A DNA stretch of 64,000 bases, from NCBI RefSeq assembly GCF_040564635.1, contig NZ_CP159837.1, forward strand, positions 2,049,001-2,113,000, read 5' to 3'. The position numbers and the translations under genes are program-made. Under the pieces are notes generated by a model, which worked only from the letters and a program-made list of their open reading frames with translations, made no database searches and was not told where the DNA came from. Source of the stretch: Planktothricoides raciborskii GIHE-MW2 (GTDB taxonomy: Bacteria; Cyanobacteriota; Cyanobacteriia; Cyanobacteriales; Laspinemataceae). Positions 8,281-19,859 of this stretch are shown one piece after another (positions within the stretch are counted from its first letter, which is position 1; the number at the start of each line of letters is the position of its first letter).

Positions 8281-9702
8281 GTGTCTATTGGATCGAATTC
8301 TCAAAGTCGTCATTTGAATAGTGCGCGGGCGACGATTCGTCGATCGCTTTCTTGGTATTCTTATATTCGTCGCCACCCGCAACCGTTTACGGAAATTGAA
8401 CATCAAGCGGCAATGCAAGCCCAGTTAGATGGCTTAAAAGCAAGTTTAGAAAAGTTAGACCAAGAAATTCTTCGTATCGCTGCTTTTGGTTTAGTCAGTC
8501 GAGGAAAATCAGCGTTATTAAATGCGTTGTTAGGTCAGAAACTTTTGACAACGGGGCCAATTCATGGGGTGACTCAATGGCCGCGATCGCTACAGTGGAA
8601 ACTTGATGAGATCCCGATCGCGAACCCTTCCTTAAAAAAGAATAATGATGGGGATCAAAAAATAATTATTGAGTTAATCGATACCCCTGGTTTGGATGAG
8701 GTGGAAGGGCAAGCCCGATCGCAGATGGCGCGAGATGTGGCCCAACAAGCGGATTTAATTTTATTTGTGGTCGCTGGGGATATTACCCGAACTGAATATG
8801 ATGCTTTGTGCGATTTACGGCAAGCAGGAAAGCCCATGATTTTGGTGTTTAACAAGATTGATTTATATCCCGACCAAGACCGAGAAGCGATTTATCAACA
8901 GTTGTTATCTTTGGGGGGAAGTCGTGGGGTGAATCGTTTACTTTCGGCCAATGATATTGTCATGGTTTCCGCCGAACCTGCGCCGTTACAAGTGCGGGTA
9001 GAATGGCCCGATGGTCGGGTGAGTTATGAGTTAGAAACTCCAGGGCCACAAGTTGAAGAATTGAAACAGAAAATTTTTAGCATTGTCCAGAAAGAAGGGC
9101 GATCGCTGATTGCTTTGAATGCCTTAACTCAAGTGCGAGATGCAGAGTCAAAAATGGCTAAAATTGCCTTAGCCGCCAGAACGGAACAAGCAGAAAATTT
9201 AATTCAAAAGTTTTCTCAATATAAAGCTTTGGCAGTAGCTTTAAATCCGATTCCGATTATTGATTTGTTGGGCGGTTCTGTGGCAGATTTATTGTTGATT
9301 CGTTCTTTAGCCCGGTTATATGGTTTGCCCATGACCAGTTATGAAGCCGGGAATTTGTTAAAGCAAATTCTGTTTAGTAGCGGCGGTTTATTATTAAGTG
9401 AATTGCTGAGTGGGGTATTTTTAGGTTTGAGTAAAACTGGCGCGGCAATTGGTGGCGGAATGGGTGATGGTTCTGGGATTACTGCTTATGCGGGGGCAGC
9501 GATCGCCCAGGCAACTATGGCCGGGTTTGGTACTTATAAAGTGGGACAAGCAGCACAAGTTTATTTAGAACAAGGTTGCACTTGGGGACAAATGGGGCCG
9601 AGTACAGTAATTCAGGAAATTTTAAGTCAGTTAGACCATGATTCGGTGTGCGATCGCCTGCGGGAAGATTTGCAACAACAACTGAAAAAATCGGCAGTTT
9701 AG
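8281..9702 (+). CDS. Era/dynamin-like GTPase with C-terminal DUF697-type membrane domain
   Basis: A 473-residue GTP-binding protein. G1 is G70-LVSRGKS-77, G3 is D134-TPG and G4 is N191-KID. The C-terminal half (about 315-450) is hydrophobic and glycine-rich (IPIIDLLGG, LLSELLSGVFLGL, AYAGAAIAQAT), as in the DUF697 domain of membrane-associated GTPases common in cyanobacteria. It probably binds membranes from the cytoplasm; its biological role is not established. It starts at GTG 8281 with AAAAGGTG upstream. Its first 60 residues are basic and amphipathic (SARATIRRSLSWYSYIRRHP). The next gene follows after 126 bp containing a hairpin, so it is probably a separate transcription unit. Confidence 0.85.
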   Translation: MSIGSNSQSRHLNSARATIRRSLSWYSYIRRHPQPFTEIEHQAAMQAQLDGLKASLEKLDQEILRIAAFGLVSRGKSALLNALLGQKLLTTGPIHGVTQWPRSLQWKLDEIPIANPSLKKNNDGDQKIIIELIDTPGLDEVEGQARSQMARDVAQQADLILFVVAGDITRTEYDALCDLRQAGKPMILVFNKIDLYPDQDREAIYQQLLSLGGSRGVNRLLSANDIVMVSAEPAPLQVRVEWPDGRVSYELETPGPQVEELKQKIFSIVQKEGRSLIALNALTQVRDAESKMAKIALAARTEQAENLIQKFSQYKALAVALNPIPIIDLLGGSVADLLLIRSLARLYGLPMTSYEAGNLLKQILFSSGGLLLSELLSGVFLGLSKTGAAIGGGMGDGSGITAYAGAAIAQATMAGFGTYKVGQAAQVYLEQGCTWGQMGPSTVIQEILSQLDHDSVCDRLREDLQQQLKKSAV

Positions 9703-9782
9703 AAATTTTTTACCACAGAGACACAGAGAACACGAAGATAAGTTGACTTATTTGCTCCCAAATAGTATCTTATTCTAAGATA

Positions 9783-9798
9783 ACCTCCCCTGGGAGGT
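9783..9798. promoter_or_regulatory. ACCTCCC-GGGAGGT inverted repeat upstream of the 1,014-residue protein
   Basis: ACCTCCC at 9783-9789 pairs with GGGAGGT at 9792-9798 across two bases. It lies 30 bases before the ATG at 9829 and contains the only Shine-Dalgarno-like GGGAGG nearby. It could be an operator, or a hairpin that hides or presents the purine-rich tract. Confidence 0.4.
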
Positions 9799-9828
9799 AT
9801 CTTGCCAGCCCTGATTTGAGTGATTACT

Positions 9829-12800
9829 ATGGTTAATGACCTCACACAAAGTAGTAATAATTTAGCCCCGGTTAATTATAGCAGTTTTCTGCAACAAATC
9901 CTGAGAAAATTGCCCGATTATCCTCTGTTTCAATTATCCAGCGATCGTCAACGTTTAGTGATCCAGATTGACCCTTTGGCCAAGGCTTTAGCTACTACTT
10001 CTGGGGTGGAAAATCCCCTGATTTCTACTCAAGGAGTGCGTAGTGCTACCGTTAATTTTGCCAGAGGTTTTGAGGAACAATTTCCTGATAAAATTCAGCA
10101 AATTCGTTTTTTATTACAGCAACAGTTAGCCGGGGCGATTTCACCGTCAGAAACTATCCAGGAATTGCGCGATCGCTTAATCCTGAATAGCTTATCAGAG
10201 TTGCCAAAAAAAGACGAAAAAGACAAACAACCTTTAACCTTATGGCAAGATTTTGCCAAACCATATCCCAACCAGCAAACCCAACAACTGCGGATAGAAA
10301 CCAACCGTCCGGGCGGTGATTCTGCATTAAAATTCCACAAACTCACCATCAACGTTCACAACATCAACCAAGTTCAAGACCAACTCAAACAAGGCATCGA
10401 AAACTATATTCTCACTGAGGTAGACAGTGAAGAAAAACAACAAGACCTTTATGACAATCTCCAAGACGAAATAGAGGATGAATTATCAGATTTTCAAGAA
10501 CTGCAAAGAATTGTGGACACCGAAACCCTCGGTAAACTGAAAAAATACGCCAAAATCGTCTATTTAGAGCATCTATTATATCACATTCAAACCGCAGACT
10601 CCGTAGGGCGAATTTATTTGCAAGATTTAATTCGGCGTCTGAAGTTACTTGAACAATATATCAACGATACCAGTAAAACCAACGCTGATTATGAAGTCAG
10701 CTATGCTGGCTACACCATTAACTACAGGGATGTTTTTTCCCGCGCCGAAGCTTTTGACCCCCTGCCTATTATTCCCATTGTTGCCGGAAACTTAGGCGAA
10801 TACACCGATACAAATAAAGGAGAAACTCAGTTTATCTGTGGTTTCAAAATGAAACTTAATGGCGCAGTTCAAGCCTACGGTGGTCAACCATCTTTTGACT
10901 ATCATCTGAATCTAATCGATCCCGATAATCTCGAACATAAAGAAAATCTGGCTAACCCCGAAAAAGCTAAATCTTTTGCCGAAAAAGTGTTACGACGGGT
11001 TTTACTATACTATTTCATCTTTGCCTCTCGCTGCAACCCCCTAGACCCTAACTATGACCCTAACTCCGAACTAGAATACCCAGCCCTAGAAATCTTTCAA
11101 ACCAGAGTTTTGCCTATTCTCCAAGGGAATAACGAGGAGCAAAAAAAGACTCTATTTTATGGCATGGTTAAAGGATTCAAGGAATTCAATTTCCGGGAAA
11201 AAATTAAACGCTTGGGAGAATTGCTAAAAAACGGTCTGAAACAACAGACAATTTTACCCACAGGCACTTATCCCATTCAAATTACTGTCAGAAAAGGCAT
11301 CCTCTCGGACACTGACAGTATGCCAAACGGAGTCTTTTTTAATGAAGACATCATTAATCCCAAAAAATGCCTGAGATATATTTCCGTTGGGGAAGCAAAG
11401 GTAGACCCAGAAGCCCTTTGTCAAATTCCGGGGACGATTAAAATAGAGGATATCCGTTATTTTACCGCTGAAAGCCGGGAAGAGTTTACCTGGAAATATC
11501 AGATTTCCGGGATCAAAGTTCTGCCGGTACTCTGGACACCTAGTGATACTAAATGTCGCGAAGCATATCGTCATCCAGGATTTCCCAATTCTTTGGTAGT
11601 CTTTGCTTACAATAAAGATATTTTAGGACCGGCAAAGGCAGATCAGAAAGAGAAACCATTAACCGAAAGCCAGGGATTTACTTATCGATTTGTTTGGACA
11701 TTGTTGTCTTATATCTGCTTCGATATATTGCTAGAAAATGCGCCCAATAACTTATTTATTCCCCAAATTCGTCTGCACCTAGGAAACCAAAACAATCCAT
11801 TCCACGCGGAAAAGTTTATCGCCCATTTGTCTAAAAGCTTATCTCACTTGTTGCGGGAAAAATATCGCTCTAATTCTCAAGGTTTTCGGATTAATAATCT
11901 GAGTAAATTTACTATTAATAATGGTTTAGCCTCCTTGTACTCGGTATTGCCCAAAAAGTTTCGCTTTAGCCAAAATTCAGCCCCGCCAACTCTAGATAAA
12001 TTAGCCATTATCGTAGTTTCTAGTCGGGAAAGCGACGCTAAGTACGATAACAGAAACCGCCAAAGTCGCAAGGCGAATGTAATCGGAGAAGTCATCACCG
12101 TACAACGAACACCAAATGACATTATTGTTCTCACTCCTCTGCTGACTTTTTCTGAGAATTATTCTCTGAAAGATTTGTATGGTGAACCGCCAATTTTAAT
12201 TGATACGGTGAGCAATTTATATCGCCAAGGATACCGGCACTTTTTATATATTGCCCAAGCCCCTCATACGAGTACCCTGCATATTACTAAGACCGAACAA
12301 GATGAGGGACTGTATTTTATGTCTCCTAGTATCATTAATGCTTTGGGGAAAAATCATGGGGATATCAAAATATATCCGGTATTTTTCAATAAGTATTATG
12401 TGCGAAAAGTGAAAGACATGAAGCAGCAGCAATCTTTGTATGTGCAAGAGACTGCTGAACTGACCCGCTTATCCCAAGACCCCCAACAGCAAGCGGTGGT
12501 ATTTTTTAACTTGTTTAATGGCATTTCCGTGAAGGGCAAAGATGCAGACGATCGCTTTTATAATGGGGTAATGTCTTATTCCACTTTACTAGGCAAGTTC
12601 TATCCGGGAGTATTGGATGACCAAAATATCCGCCAGGATTTAATTTATCAAAGTCCGCTGAAAAATGATATTTTGCAATACCTGACTCTTTTTCACTTTT
12701 CCCGCTTTGAGAAAAATCAGAATATGTGCATCAAGTTAGACCCTTATGATAATTTAATTGGGGAAGAGTCAGTGGGCGCTTTGTCTATTTTTCCCCAAAT

Positions 12801-12873
12801 GTCCCCTGGAGTTGACTTTAATTCTTTGGCGTTTTTAACGGAAGTGAAGAAAGTGCTAAATGTGCGGGTTTAG
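9829..12873 (+). CDS. Large uncharacterised protein, partner candidate of the helicase at 14037
   Basis: A soluble protein of 1,014 residues that I do not recognise. An early acidic helical region (EEKQQDLYDNLQDEIEDEL) leads to a mixed alpha/beta middle. The C-terminal third alternates strands and helices: KLAIIVVSSRESD, then GYRHFLYIAQAPHTS, DIKIYPVFFNKYY, and a closing segment with GEESVGALSIFPQMSP. That order (strand ending in acidic residues, helix, strand followed by polar residues) could be an RNase H/Piwi-like or other nucleotide-handling fold; this is a guess from pattern only. Its start is ATG 9829; a GTG at 9820 is also possible. It ends at a strong hairpin. The next same-strand gene, after an inserted convergent pair, is a giant helicase. 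Confidence 0.75.
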   Translation: MVNDLTQSSNNLAPVNYSSFLQQILRKLPDYPLFQLSSDRQRLVIQIDPLAKALATTSGVENPLISTQGVRSATVNFARGFEEQFPDKIQQIRFLLQQQLAGAISPSETIQELRDRLILNSLSELPKKDEKDKQPLTLWQDFAKPYPNQQTQQLRIETNRPGGDSALKFHKLTINVHNINQVQDQLKQGIENYILTEVDSEEKQQDLYDNLQDEIEDELSDFQELQRIVDTETLGKLKKYAKIVYLEHLLYHIQTADSVGRIYLQDLIRRLKLLEQYINDTSKTNADYEVSYAGYTINYRDVFSRAEAFDPLPIIPIVAGNLGEYTDTNKGETQFICGFKMKLNGAVQAYGGQPSFDYHLNLIDPDNLEHKENLANPEKAKSFAEKVLRRVLLYYFIFASRCNPLDPNYDPNSELEYPALEIFQTRVLPILQGNNEEQKKTLFYGMVKGFKEFNFREKIKRLGELLKNGLKQQTILPTGTYPIQITVRKGILSDTDSMPNGVFFNEDIINPKKCLRYISVGEAKVDPEALCQIPGTIKIEDIRYFTAESREEFTWKYQISGIKVLPVLWTPSDTKCREAYRHPGFPNSLVVFAYNKDILGPAKADQKEKPLTESQGFTYRFVWTLLSYICFDILLENAPNNLFIPQIRLHLGNQNNPFHAEKFIAHLSKSLSHLLREKYRSNSQGFRINNLSKFTINNGLASLYSVLPKKFRFSQNSAPPTLDKLAIIVVSSRESDAKYDNRNRQSRKANVIGEVITVQRTPNDIIVLTPLLTFSENYSLKDLYGEPPILIDTVSNLYRQGYRHFLYIAQAPHTSTLHITKTEQDEGLYFMSPSIINALGKNHGDIKIYPVFFNKYYVRKVKDMKQQQSLYVQETAELTRLSQDPQQQAVVFFNLFNGISVKGKDADDRFYNGVMSYSTLLGKFYPGVLDDQNIRQDLIYQSPLKNDILQYLTLFHFSRFEKNQNMCIKLDPYDNLIGEESVGALSIFPQMSPGVDFNSLAFLTEVKKVLNVRV

Positions 12874-12893
12874 CCAATTTTGAAATTTTAGAC

Positions 12894-12919
12894 ACTACCC
12901 CCGCGAATTCGGGGGTAGT
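12894..12919. terminator. Strong hairpin between convergent genes
   Basis: ACTACCCCCG at 12894-12903 pairs perfectly with CGGGGGTAGT at 12910-12919 around the six-base loop CGAATT. It sits 20 bases after the stop at 12873 and just past the 3' end of the leftward HNH gene. A clear T tract is missing on either side, so termination is inferred from position and stem strength. Confidence 0.6.
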
Positions 12920-12969
12920 TCTAGGAAAAGAAAACAAACATTTGCTGGAAAAATATTTAGTTTCTATAA

Positions 12970-13404
12970 TCATTTGGACTCTGATGGAGGATGTTCGCCC
13001 ATTTTATATAAGATACGTCGCAAATTTACTAAACCTTCTCGATTTAAACGTAGAGATTCAACGGTGCTGCGTCCGGTGGCTGTTAAACCCAAAATTAAAG
13101 TATAATCTTCATTCCAGGCAAAGTGATCTAACCATCGTTGCTCTCTGGGATTAAACAAGGGAAATATTTTTCCTGTAACAGGATCTAGCGCTTCTGTTTT
13201 ATTATATTTGTGATTATTACAACCTTGGCAAGCTAAAGCCAAGTTATCTAATGTACTTTGACCTTCTTTACTCGTTGGTTGGATATGTTCCACGGAAAAT
13301 CCTTGGGTAGCAAAACGGGCTTGACTGCGACAATATTCACAGCAACCTTTAGCGCGTTCTATAACTGCCTGTTTTTGTTGAACTGTAACTTGTTGCTTAG
13401 GCAT
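12970..13404 (-). CDS. HNH endonuclease
   Basis: A 144-residue HNH nuclease. The fold is marked by C22-x-x-C25, the catalytic H40 in VEHIQPTSKEG, and C59-QG-C62 followed by N63, N64 and H65, giving the four-Cys zinc-stabilised subtype. The C-terminal third (FPLFNPREQRWLDHFAW) is typical of the stand-alone cyanobacterial HNH family often encoded next to a small helical protein. It starts at 13404 inside the end of the upstream gene (8-base overlap), so the two are translationally coupled. It could be a solitary nuclease, part of a small selfish unit, or a restriction-like effector; the sequence does not decide. Confidence 0.9.
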   Translation of the reverse strand: MPKQQVTVQQKQAVIERAKGCCEYCRSQARFATQGFSVEHIQPTSKEGQSTLDNLALACQGCNNHKYNKTEALDPVTGKIFPLFNPREQRWLDHFAWNEDYTLILGLTATGRSTVESLRLNREGLVNLRRILYKMGEHPPSESK

Positions 13405-13798
13405 AATCTTGCGTTTTTATCCCTAATTGTTCCATCAAAGCAGTTATGGAAATTTTCCGATGAATTGCTAATTCCGCCAGAGATTCTACTCTTTTTGCTT
13501 CTAGAGATTCTACCGTGTCGGTAAGGCGCAATAATTCGCTATATTCATCACTGGTCAGAGTCTCGCTGCGCCGTTTGACAATTAAGTCTTGATAGCGTTG
13601 TTGAATGTCAGGAGGTAAACCTTGATTAATTTGTAGTAATAGTTCAGCTTCATTTTTGGACAGCCTTGGCGCTTTTTTTTGGGACTGTACCGCGATCGCC
13701 CGCGAGACAAATTGTTCCAATTCAGGTAAACTTAACTGTTCGATCGCATTGAGTAATTCCTCGAAGGATAACTCGGCGGCTACTTTCACTGTTGACAT
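13397..13798 (-). CDS. Helical protein coupled to HNH nuclease
   Basis: A 133-residue, almost entirely helical protein without recognised catalytic motifs. Visible segments are LSFEELLNAIEQLSLPELEQF, a central LLLQINQGLPPDIQQRYQDLI and a terminal LAELAIHRKISITALMEQLGI. Related small proteins precede HNH genes in many cyanobacteria. The 8-base overlap with the nuclease start (13397-13404) implies coupled expression, so it may be a partner, inhibitor or specificity factor. Function is unknown. Confidence 0.8.
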   Translation of the reverse strand: MSTVKVAAELSFEELLNAIEQLSLPELEQFVSRAIAVQSQKKAPRLSKNEAELLLQINQGLPPDIQQRYQDLIVKRRSETLTSDEYSELLRLTDTVESLEAKRVESLAELAIHRKISITALMEQLGIKTQDYA

Positions 13799-14036
13799 AT
13801 ATTGCTAGATTTGAAAATTGCTTGGATCTTATTTTAATATTAATACTTATTATAGCATAGCTTTGACTGATTTTTGCTCTGTAGCAGATATTTCTTACAG
13901 GAAAAGCATGATTGGCAGTTAACTTTCGTTTGTTTACCAAATATTTAACCATTTAACCAATTTTTTTATATGCTTTGGCTCTATACATTTATGGGATATA
14001 ATGAATAAAAATTAACCACTAATTTATCATAAAACG

Positions 14037-17000
14037 ATGACGATCGCAGAAAATCTCGGACGATTATTTGAAGTAGGCTTTAATCTGGGGATTCTGGCTT
14101 ATATAGAACACCAGCAAATCCCGCACCATTTTGGCGATTTATATCGCCACGATCTAGAACAGCTTAAGTTACCGAAAATAGTGCAGAAGATGATTGACTC
14201 TGATAGTCTGATTAGTGACTTGAATATTCAAATTGTGGAAAAATGGAGTCAGTATTTTCTCAAAAAAGGTTTTTTAGGTGGTTTAAATTTTTTCCGAGAA
14301 TATTTGCAAGCGACGGGATGGAGTCCCCAAGGGCGCCGCAAAACCCAAGATTTAGAAATTCTATATTATCAGTGTAGCTTTTGCAATAATAACAGTATGC
14401 AAAGCTATGAAAAGAGCGATCGCCAAGAATTTACCGATCTATTATCTCAGTTTGGTGAATTAGAAAATATCGATGCTTTAATTAGCCAATATTCCGGGAA
14501 AGGAGAATTTTTGCAAGGGGATACTTTGCTGCTGTTGCGTTATAAAAATCAATACCGGATTCTCTGTGTGGATTTATCTACATTTTCCGTAAAATCTGCC
14601 GCTGATTTAGCCCCCCTTGATGATGTGGAAGTGTTACGGCGAATGTTGATGACCGAAATTAAGTATATTCGCTCAAAAAGTGTGTTTTCTAAGCTGCGAA
14701 TTGATACGGGAAATTCTGAATATCTCAGAGGTGATTTTTCTAAAGATTTAGCCCAATATTTTACCGCTTTTAAACGCAAGGATAAGGAAACTGCTAAGTT
14801 GATTCAAGCGGGTTCATATATCCATAGTTTTTATGGCTTTTTACAGAAACAGGGACAAAAACATCAGATATTGCCCGATGATGCGGATGTGGTGTTTAAT
14901 GTGGTGGGATACAGCGATCGCCACCTAAGTACCCTATCCCTTCGCCCTGAAAATTTGGATATTTTGGCCACCTTTGCCCAGATTTATAAACATGAACCAA
15001 AACACCAAGAAATTCAAAATGCCCGTCGGAAAGTTTTGCAGTTAATTCAACGCAATGCCGCTAAGAGTTTTATCGATGGCAAACAGTTGATTCAGGAGTT
15101 ATCCACTAAACCCCTGGAAGCGTCAATTAATTCTATTACTAAGATAACTCATACAGAAAAAATTGATAATTTTTTTAATTCTTTGGGTATTATACCCGAT
15201 GAGTTAGCTACTCAGCTAAATGTCACCCCAGGGGCAACTCTGAGAAATGCCCATGCTGAACTAATTCAACAAGCTTTATTATCTGACAATACTTATATTT
15301 TTTTAACCGGAAATCCGGGGATTGGCAAGACAACCGCGATCGCCAATTTCTTGAAAAGCCGTAAAGACCAAGACGGTGACGATGGTTACTTATTCCTTTA
15401 TGTCAGTCCCCGGAAACAAGTTAACCTAGATTTGATTGAAAAGTTTAAAAGCGATCGCCGCGATTCCATTTCCGGATCCGCTGCGCGGAATCGCCCCACA
15501 GAAAATCCGGGCAAATTATCAGATTCTCGGATATTTGCGATTAACAGTAACTCAGCAATAATCAAGGATAACTTAGGTCGTCCCACGGTGCAATATTATT
15601 CTGATGCACGTCAAGATAATTTTCGCCTTAAACAAGTTGATTTTATCAACGCTGCGGCTATTTCTTCTGAAGATAGCCGTTTAAGCGATCGCCGTTCTCA
15701 GAAACGCTTACACCAAATTGCCGATGACCAAATTCGCGATCGCGGGGAAAAGAAAGCCGGAGTTTTGTTTAGTCTTTGCGAAGGCATTCATAGCTTAATC
15801 AATGAACAGATATCCAACCAAATCGTCGCCACGGTTTCCATTCAATCATTGCGAGTAAATCCCCCAAGAGAACCAGGGCAGCAAAACTTCACTCCAGCGG
15901 TGGATACTTTACGCCATTTGGACAATATTTTTAAAGGGGCATACAACTCACGGGATAAGAAAGTAATTCCCGAAAAGATGCGGGAAATTGCCCAGCGAAT
16001 TAAGCATATATTTATAATGATTGATGAAATCACCGGGGATGATAGCGGGGCTAATTTTCTTAAAGGCATCAGCCAATTTTTAACCAAATTTAAATTAACT
16101 GAATATGGGTTTAATGTTAAAATAATTGTGGCCGATGCGTCGATTGTGGAAAAGGAAGTAATTACCCAACATCTTGCCCAAACTACCCCAGAACCGGATA
16201 AGATTTATTTTCGGATGGCCAAACAAGCGGCAGCCCCTTTATCGGTGCAGAATTTTGTGTTTAATAAGCGACAAGCGAAAGTGCTCCGCACCGCTGACGC
16301 GATCGCAATTAATGCCAACTCTTACCCCGCTAGTTGCTTAAACATTACTTATCAATTATTTATCCAATGTGTCAAATTCGATCCCAACCCATTAAAAGAT
16401 AAAACTAATCAACTCGGTCAAGCCGTCCAAAGTCAGATTAATGCCGACATTCAACGGTTATTAGATGACGCCAACTGCGGCCAAATATTAGTCTATATTC
16501 AAGACAAAAAACGCTTAGAAGAACTGATTGATAAAATTCGCCAAAATCGGGGAGAATTTACCCATGTAGGGGCGAAGCATTCGGGCAAAGAATTTCTTAA
16601 AGAAGCAAGCAAAGTTAGCCCCGAATGCTTCGCCCCTACTGCCAAAATTCGCCAAAATCGGGGAGAATTTACCCCGAATACGGATTACCTAGAAATTCAC
16701 GCTAACCTATCAGAAGCGGATAAGCAGAAAATTAGCCAATATAAGCAAGATGCCAAGGTTGTTTTTATGACTTCTTCGGCTAGTCGCGGCTTATCTTTTC
16801 CCAAGGCAACTCATATCCTGGTAGAAATTCCTCGGTTTCAAATTGAACGTAATTTAATGGAAGTAATTCAGGTAATTTATCGGGCAAGAGGTGAATATTT
16901 AGAAAATGGTGTAAAGCAAACTATTGACACTCAAGAAAAACAGCTAATATTTTATTTATCAGAAACAGCAGTTTATTATCCTGATGCTAACGATATTTCC

Positions 17001-17999
17001 GACTTAATAATACCCATTCAGGAAAGTATCTTAAATTTGTTGAATATTTTGATTATTCTCAAGCTATCGATTATGACTCGAATTGTCGGGGCGGGAATAT
17101 TGGGTCGAAAACAGGTAATGATGATTCCCATTGGCGGAAAATCTGTCACCGCAGCGGGCGCTACTTTTACCAGTATTATGACTAATTTAATCCGGGAAAT
17201 GAAGAACGAACACCGTCGCAAACCCAGTCATAAAAACCTAGAAGAAGTTTATCACAGCTTGCAACAAATTCTCAGTCGGGCTGAGTTTGTGTTGCATCAC
17301 GATCGCGATCTGGTTGACCCAGTGAAAAACCAGGTATCTTCTTATTTACAATTGCGAGAAAAGTTTAACAGTAATTTTGCTAAGTTATGCCAACGACTAG
17401 ATAATTTATTGGCCTTGGGTAATATAGAACCCGGTATCCTCACGGGTAATTTATTGGTGGTACAAATTAACCAAAAACTTGAAGAAACTTATCAAATTCG
17501 TCTGGAAGAACAGATTAGACGATATGCCACTAAAGACCTGGTAGAAAAAATGTGGGCAATTAGCAAAAGTAACCAGTATCCCGATAATTTGCGATCGCAG
17601 ATTCGGGATGGGGCAATGGAGTTAGTAAATTTACTGCGCGGGGATATTAATAAAACCCAATGGTTTGAACTGACCAGCCAGAATTCCGATCAATATTATG
17701 CCCTGCCCCTGTTTGTGTTCATTAGTGGGGAAACCCTCCGGGAATATTTTAAAAGTCAGCCAGAAGAGGAAGCAGAACGCGAGTTTCGCAGCCTACTTTC
17801 TCGCTACGTCCATTCTCTTTATCCCGCTTATAATACTCTACCCATTGGTCGGCAATATGCAGAGTTCCCTTTTTTGATTTTTCGCAGTTATAGTTTAGCG
17901 GAAATGCGGGTGAATATGTTCAGCGATCGCTATTTGTTAAATTCCCATGAATTAAACGCGGTCAATTTAATTTTATCCAAAGATGAGGCCAACAGTTAA
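14037..17999 (+). CDS. Giant helicase-like P-loop NTPase (SF2/DinG-like), 1,320 residues
   Basis: Residues 1-400 are unrecognised and may bind nucleic acid or the 9829 product. The Walker A motif is G425-NPGIGKTT-433, followed by an LYVSPRKQVNL motif Ia-like strand. The DE box is D663-E664 in IFIMIDEITGDD. A motif V-like region reads VVFMTSSASRGLSFP, and motif VI is Q945-VIYRARG, with R949 and R951 as likely arginine fingers. This order matches an SF2 helicase, closest in style to DinG/XPD or other remote helicases. No iron-sulphur cysteine cluster is evident. A 37-codon in-frame repeat insertion lies between motifs II and VI (16533-16674). The C-terminal 370 residues are unrecognised. Start ATG 14037 follows an AT-rich 238-bp gap. 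Confidence 0.8.
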   Translation: MTIAENLGRLFEVGFNLGILAYIEHQQIPHHFGDLYRHDLEQLKLPKIVQKMIDSDSLISDLNIQIVEKWSQYFLKKGFLGGLNFFREYLQATGWSPQGRRKTQDLEILYYQCSFCNNNSMQSYEKSDRQEFTDLLSQFGELENIDALISQYSGKGEFLQGDTLLLLRYKNQYRILCVDLSTFSVKSAADLAPLDDVEVLRRMLMTEIKYIRSKSVFSKLRIDTGNSEYLRGDFSKDLAQYFTAFKRKDKETAKLIQAGSYIHSFYGFLQKQGQKHQILPDDADVVFNVVGYSDRHLSTLSLRPENLDILATFAQIYKHEPKHQEIQNARRKVLQLIQRNAAKSFIDGKQLIQELSTKPLEASINSITKITHTEKIDNFFNSLGIIPDELATQLNVTPGATLRNAHAELIQQALLSDNTYIFLTGNPGIGKTTAIANFLKSRKDQDGDDGYLFLYVSPRKQVNLDLIEKFKSDRRDSISGSAARNRPTENPGKLSDSRIFAINSNSAIIKDNLGRPTVQYYSDARQDNFRLKQVDFINAAAISSEDSRLSDRRSQKRLHQIADDQIRDRGEKKAGVLFSLCEGIHSLINEQISNQIVATVSIQSLRVNPPREPGQQNFTPAVDTLRHLDNIFKGAYNSRDKKVIPEKMREIAQRIKHIFIMIDEITGDDSGANFLKGISQFLTKFKLTEYGFNVKIIVADASIVEKEVITQHLAQTTPEPDKIYFRMAKQAAAPLSVQNFVFNKRQAKVLRTADAIAINANSYPASCLNITYQLFIQCVKFDPNPLKDKTNQLGQAVQSQINADIQRLLDDANCGQILVYIQDKKRLEELIDKIRQNRGEFTHVGAKHSGKEFLKEASKVSPECFAPTAKIRQNRGEFTPNTDYLEIHANLSEADKQKISQYKQDAKVVFMTSSASRGLSFPKATHILVEIPRFQIERNLMEVIQVIYRARGEYLENGVKQTIDTQEKQLIFYLSETAVYYPDANDISDLIIPIQESILNLLNILIILKLSIMTRIVGAGILGRKQVMMIPIGGKSVTAAGATFTSIMTNLIREMKNEHRRKPSHKNLEEVYHSLQQILSRAEFVLHHDRDLVDPVKNQVSSYLQLREKFNSNFAKLCQRLDNLLALGNIEPGILTGNLLVVQINQKLEETYQIRLEEQIRRYATKDLVEKMWAISKSNQYPDNLRSQIRDGAMELVNLLRGDINKTQWFELTSQNSDQYYALPLFVFISGETLREYFKSQPEEEAEREFRSLLSRYVHSLYPAYNTLPIGRQYAEFPFLIFRSYSLAEMRVNMFSDRYLLNSHELNAVNLILSKDEANS
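16533..16674. repeat. In-frame insertion of a palindromic repeat with 31-bp direct duplication
   Basis: A perfect 20-bp inverted repeat (GTAGGGGCGAAGCATTCGGG at 16566-16585, its complement at 16620-16639) lies between two perfect 31-bp direct repeats (16533-16563 and 16644-16674). The offset is 111 bp, exactly 37 codons, so the helicase frame survives; the peptide IRQNRGEFT appears twice. It resembles a MITE-like cyanobacterial repeat that landed inside a coding gene. Confidence 0.9.

Positions 18000-19859
<1,860 letters not shown>

Noticed and set aside
9829-12873. Firm assignment as a pPIWI-RE or Argonaute protein
   Set aside because: The strand-helix pattern is suggestive, but I cannot identify the diagnostic catalytic residues by eye, so it is reported only as a hypothesis.
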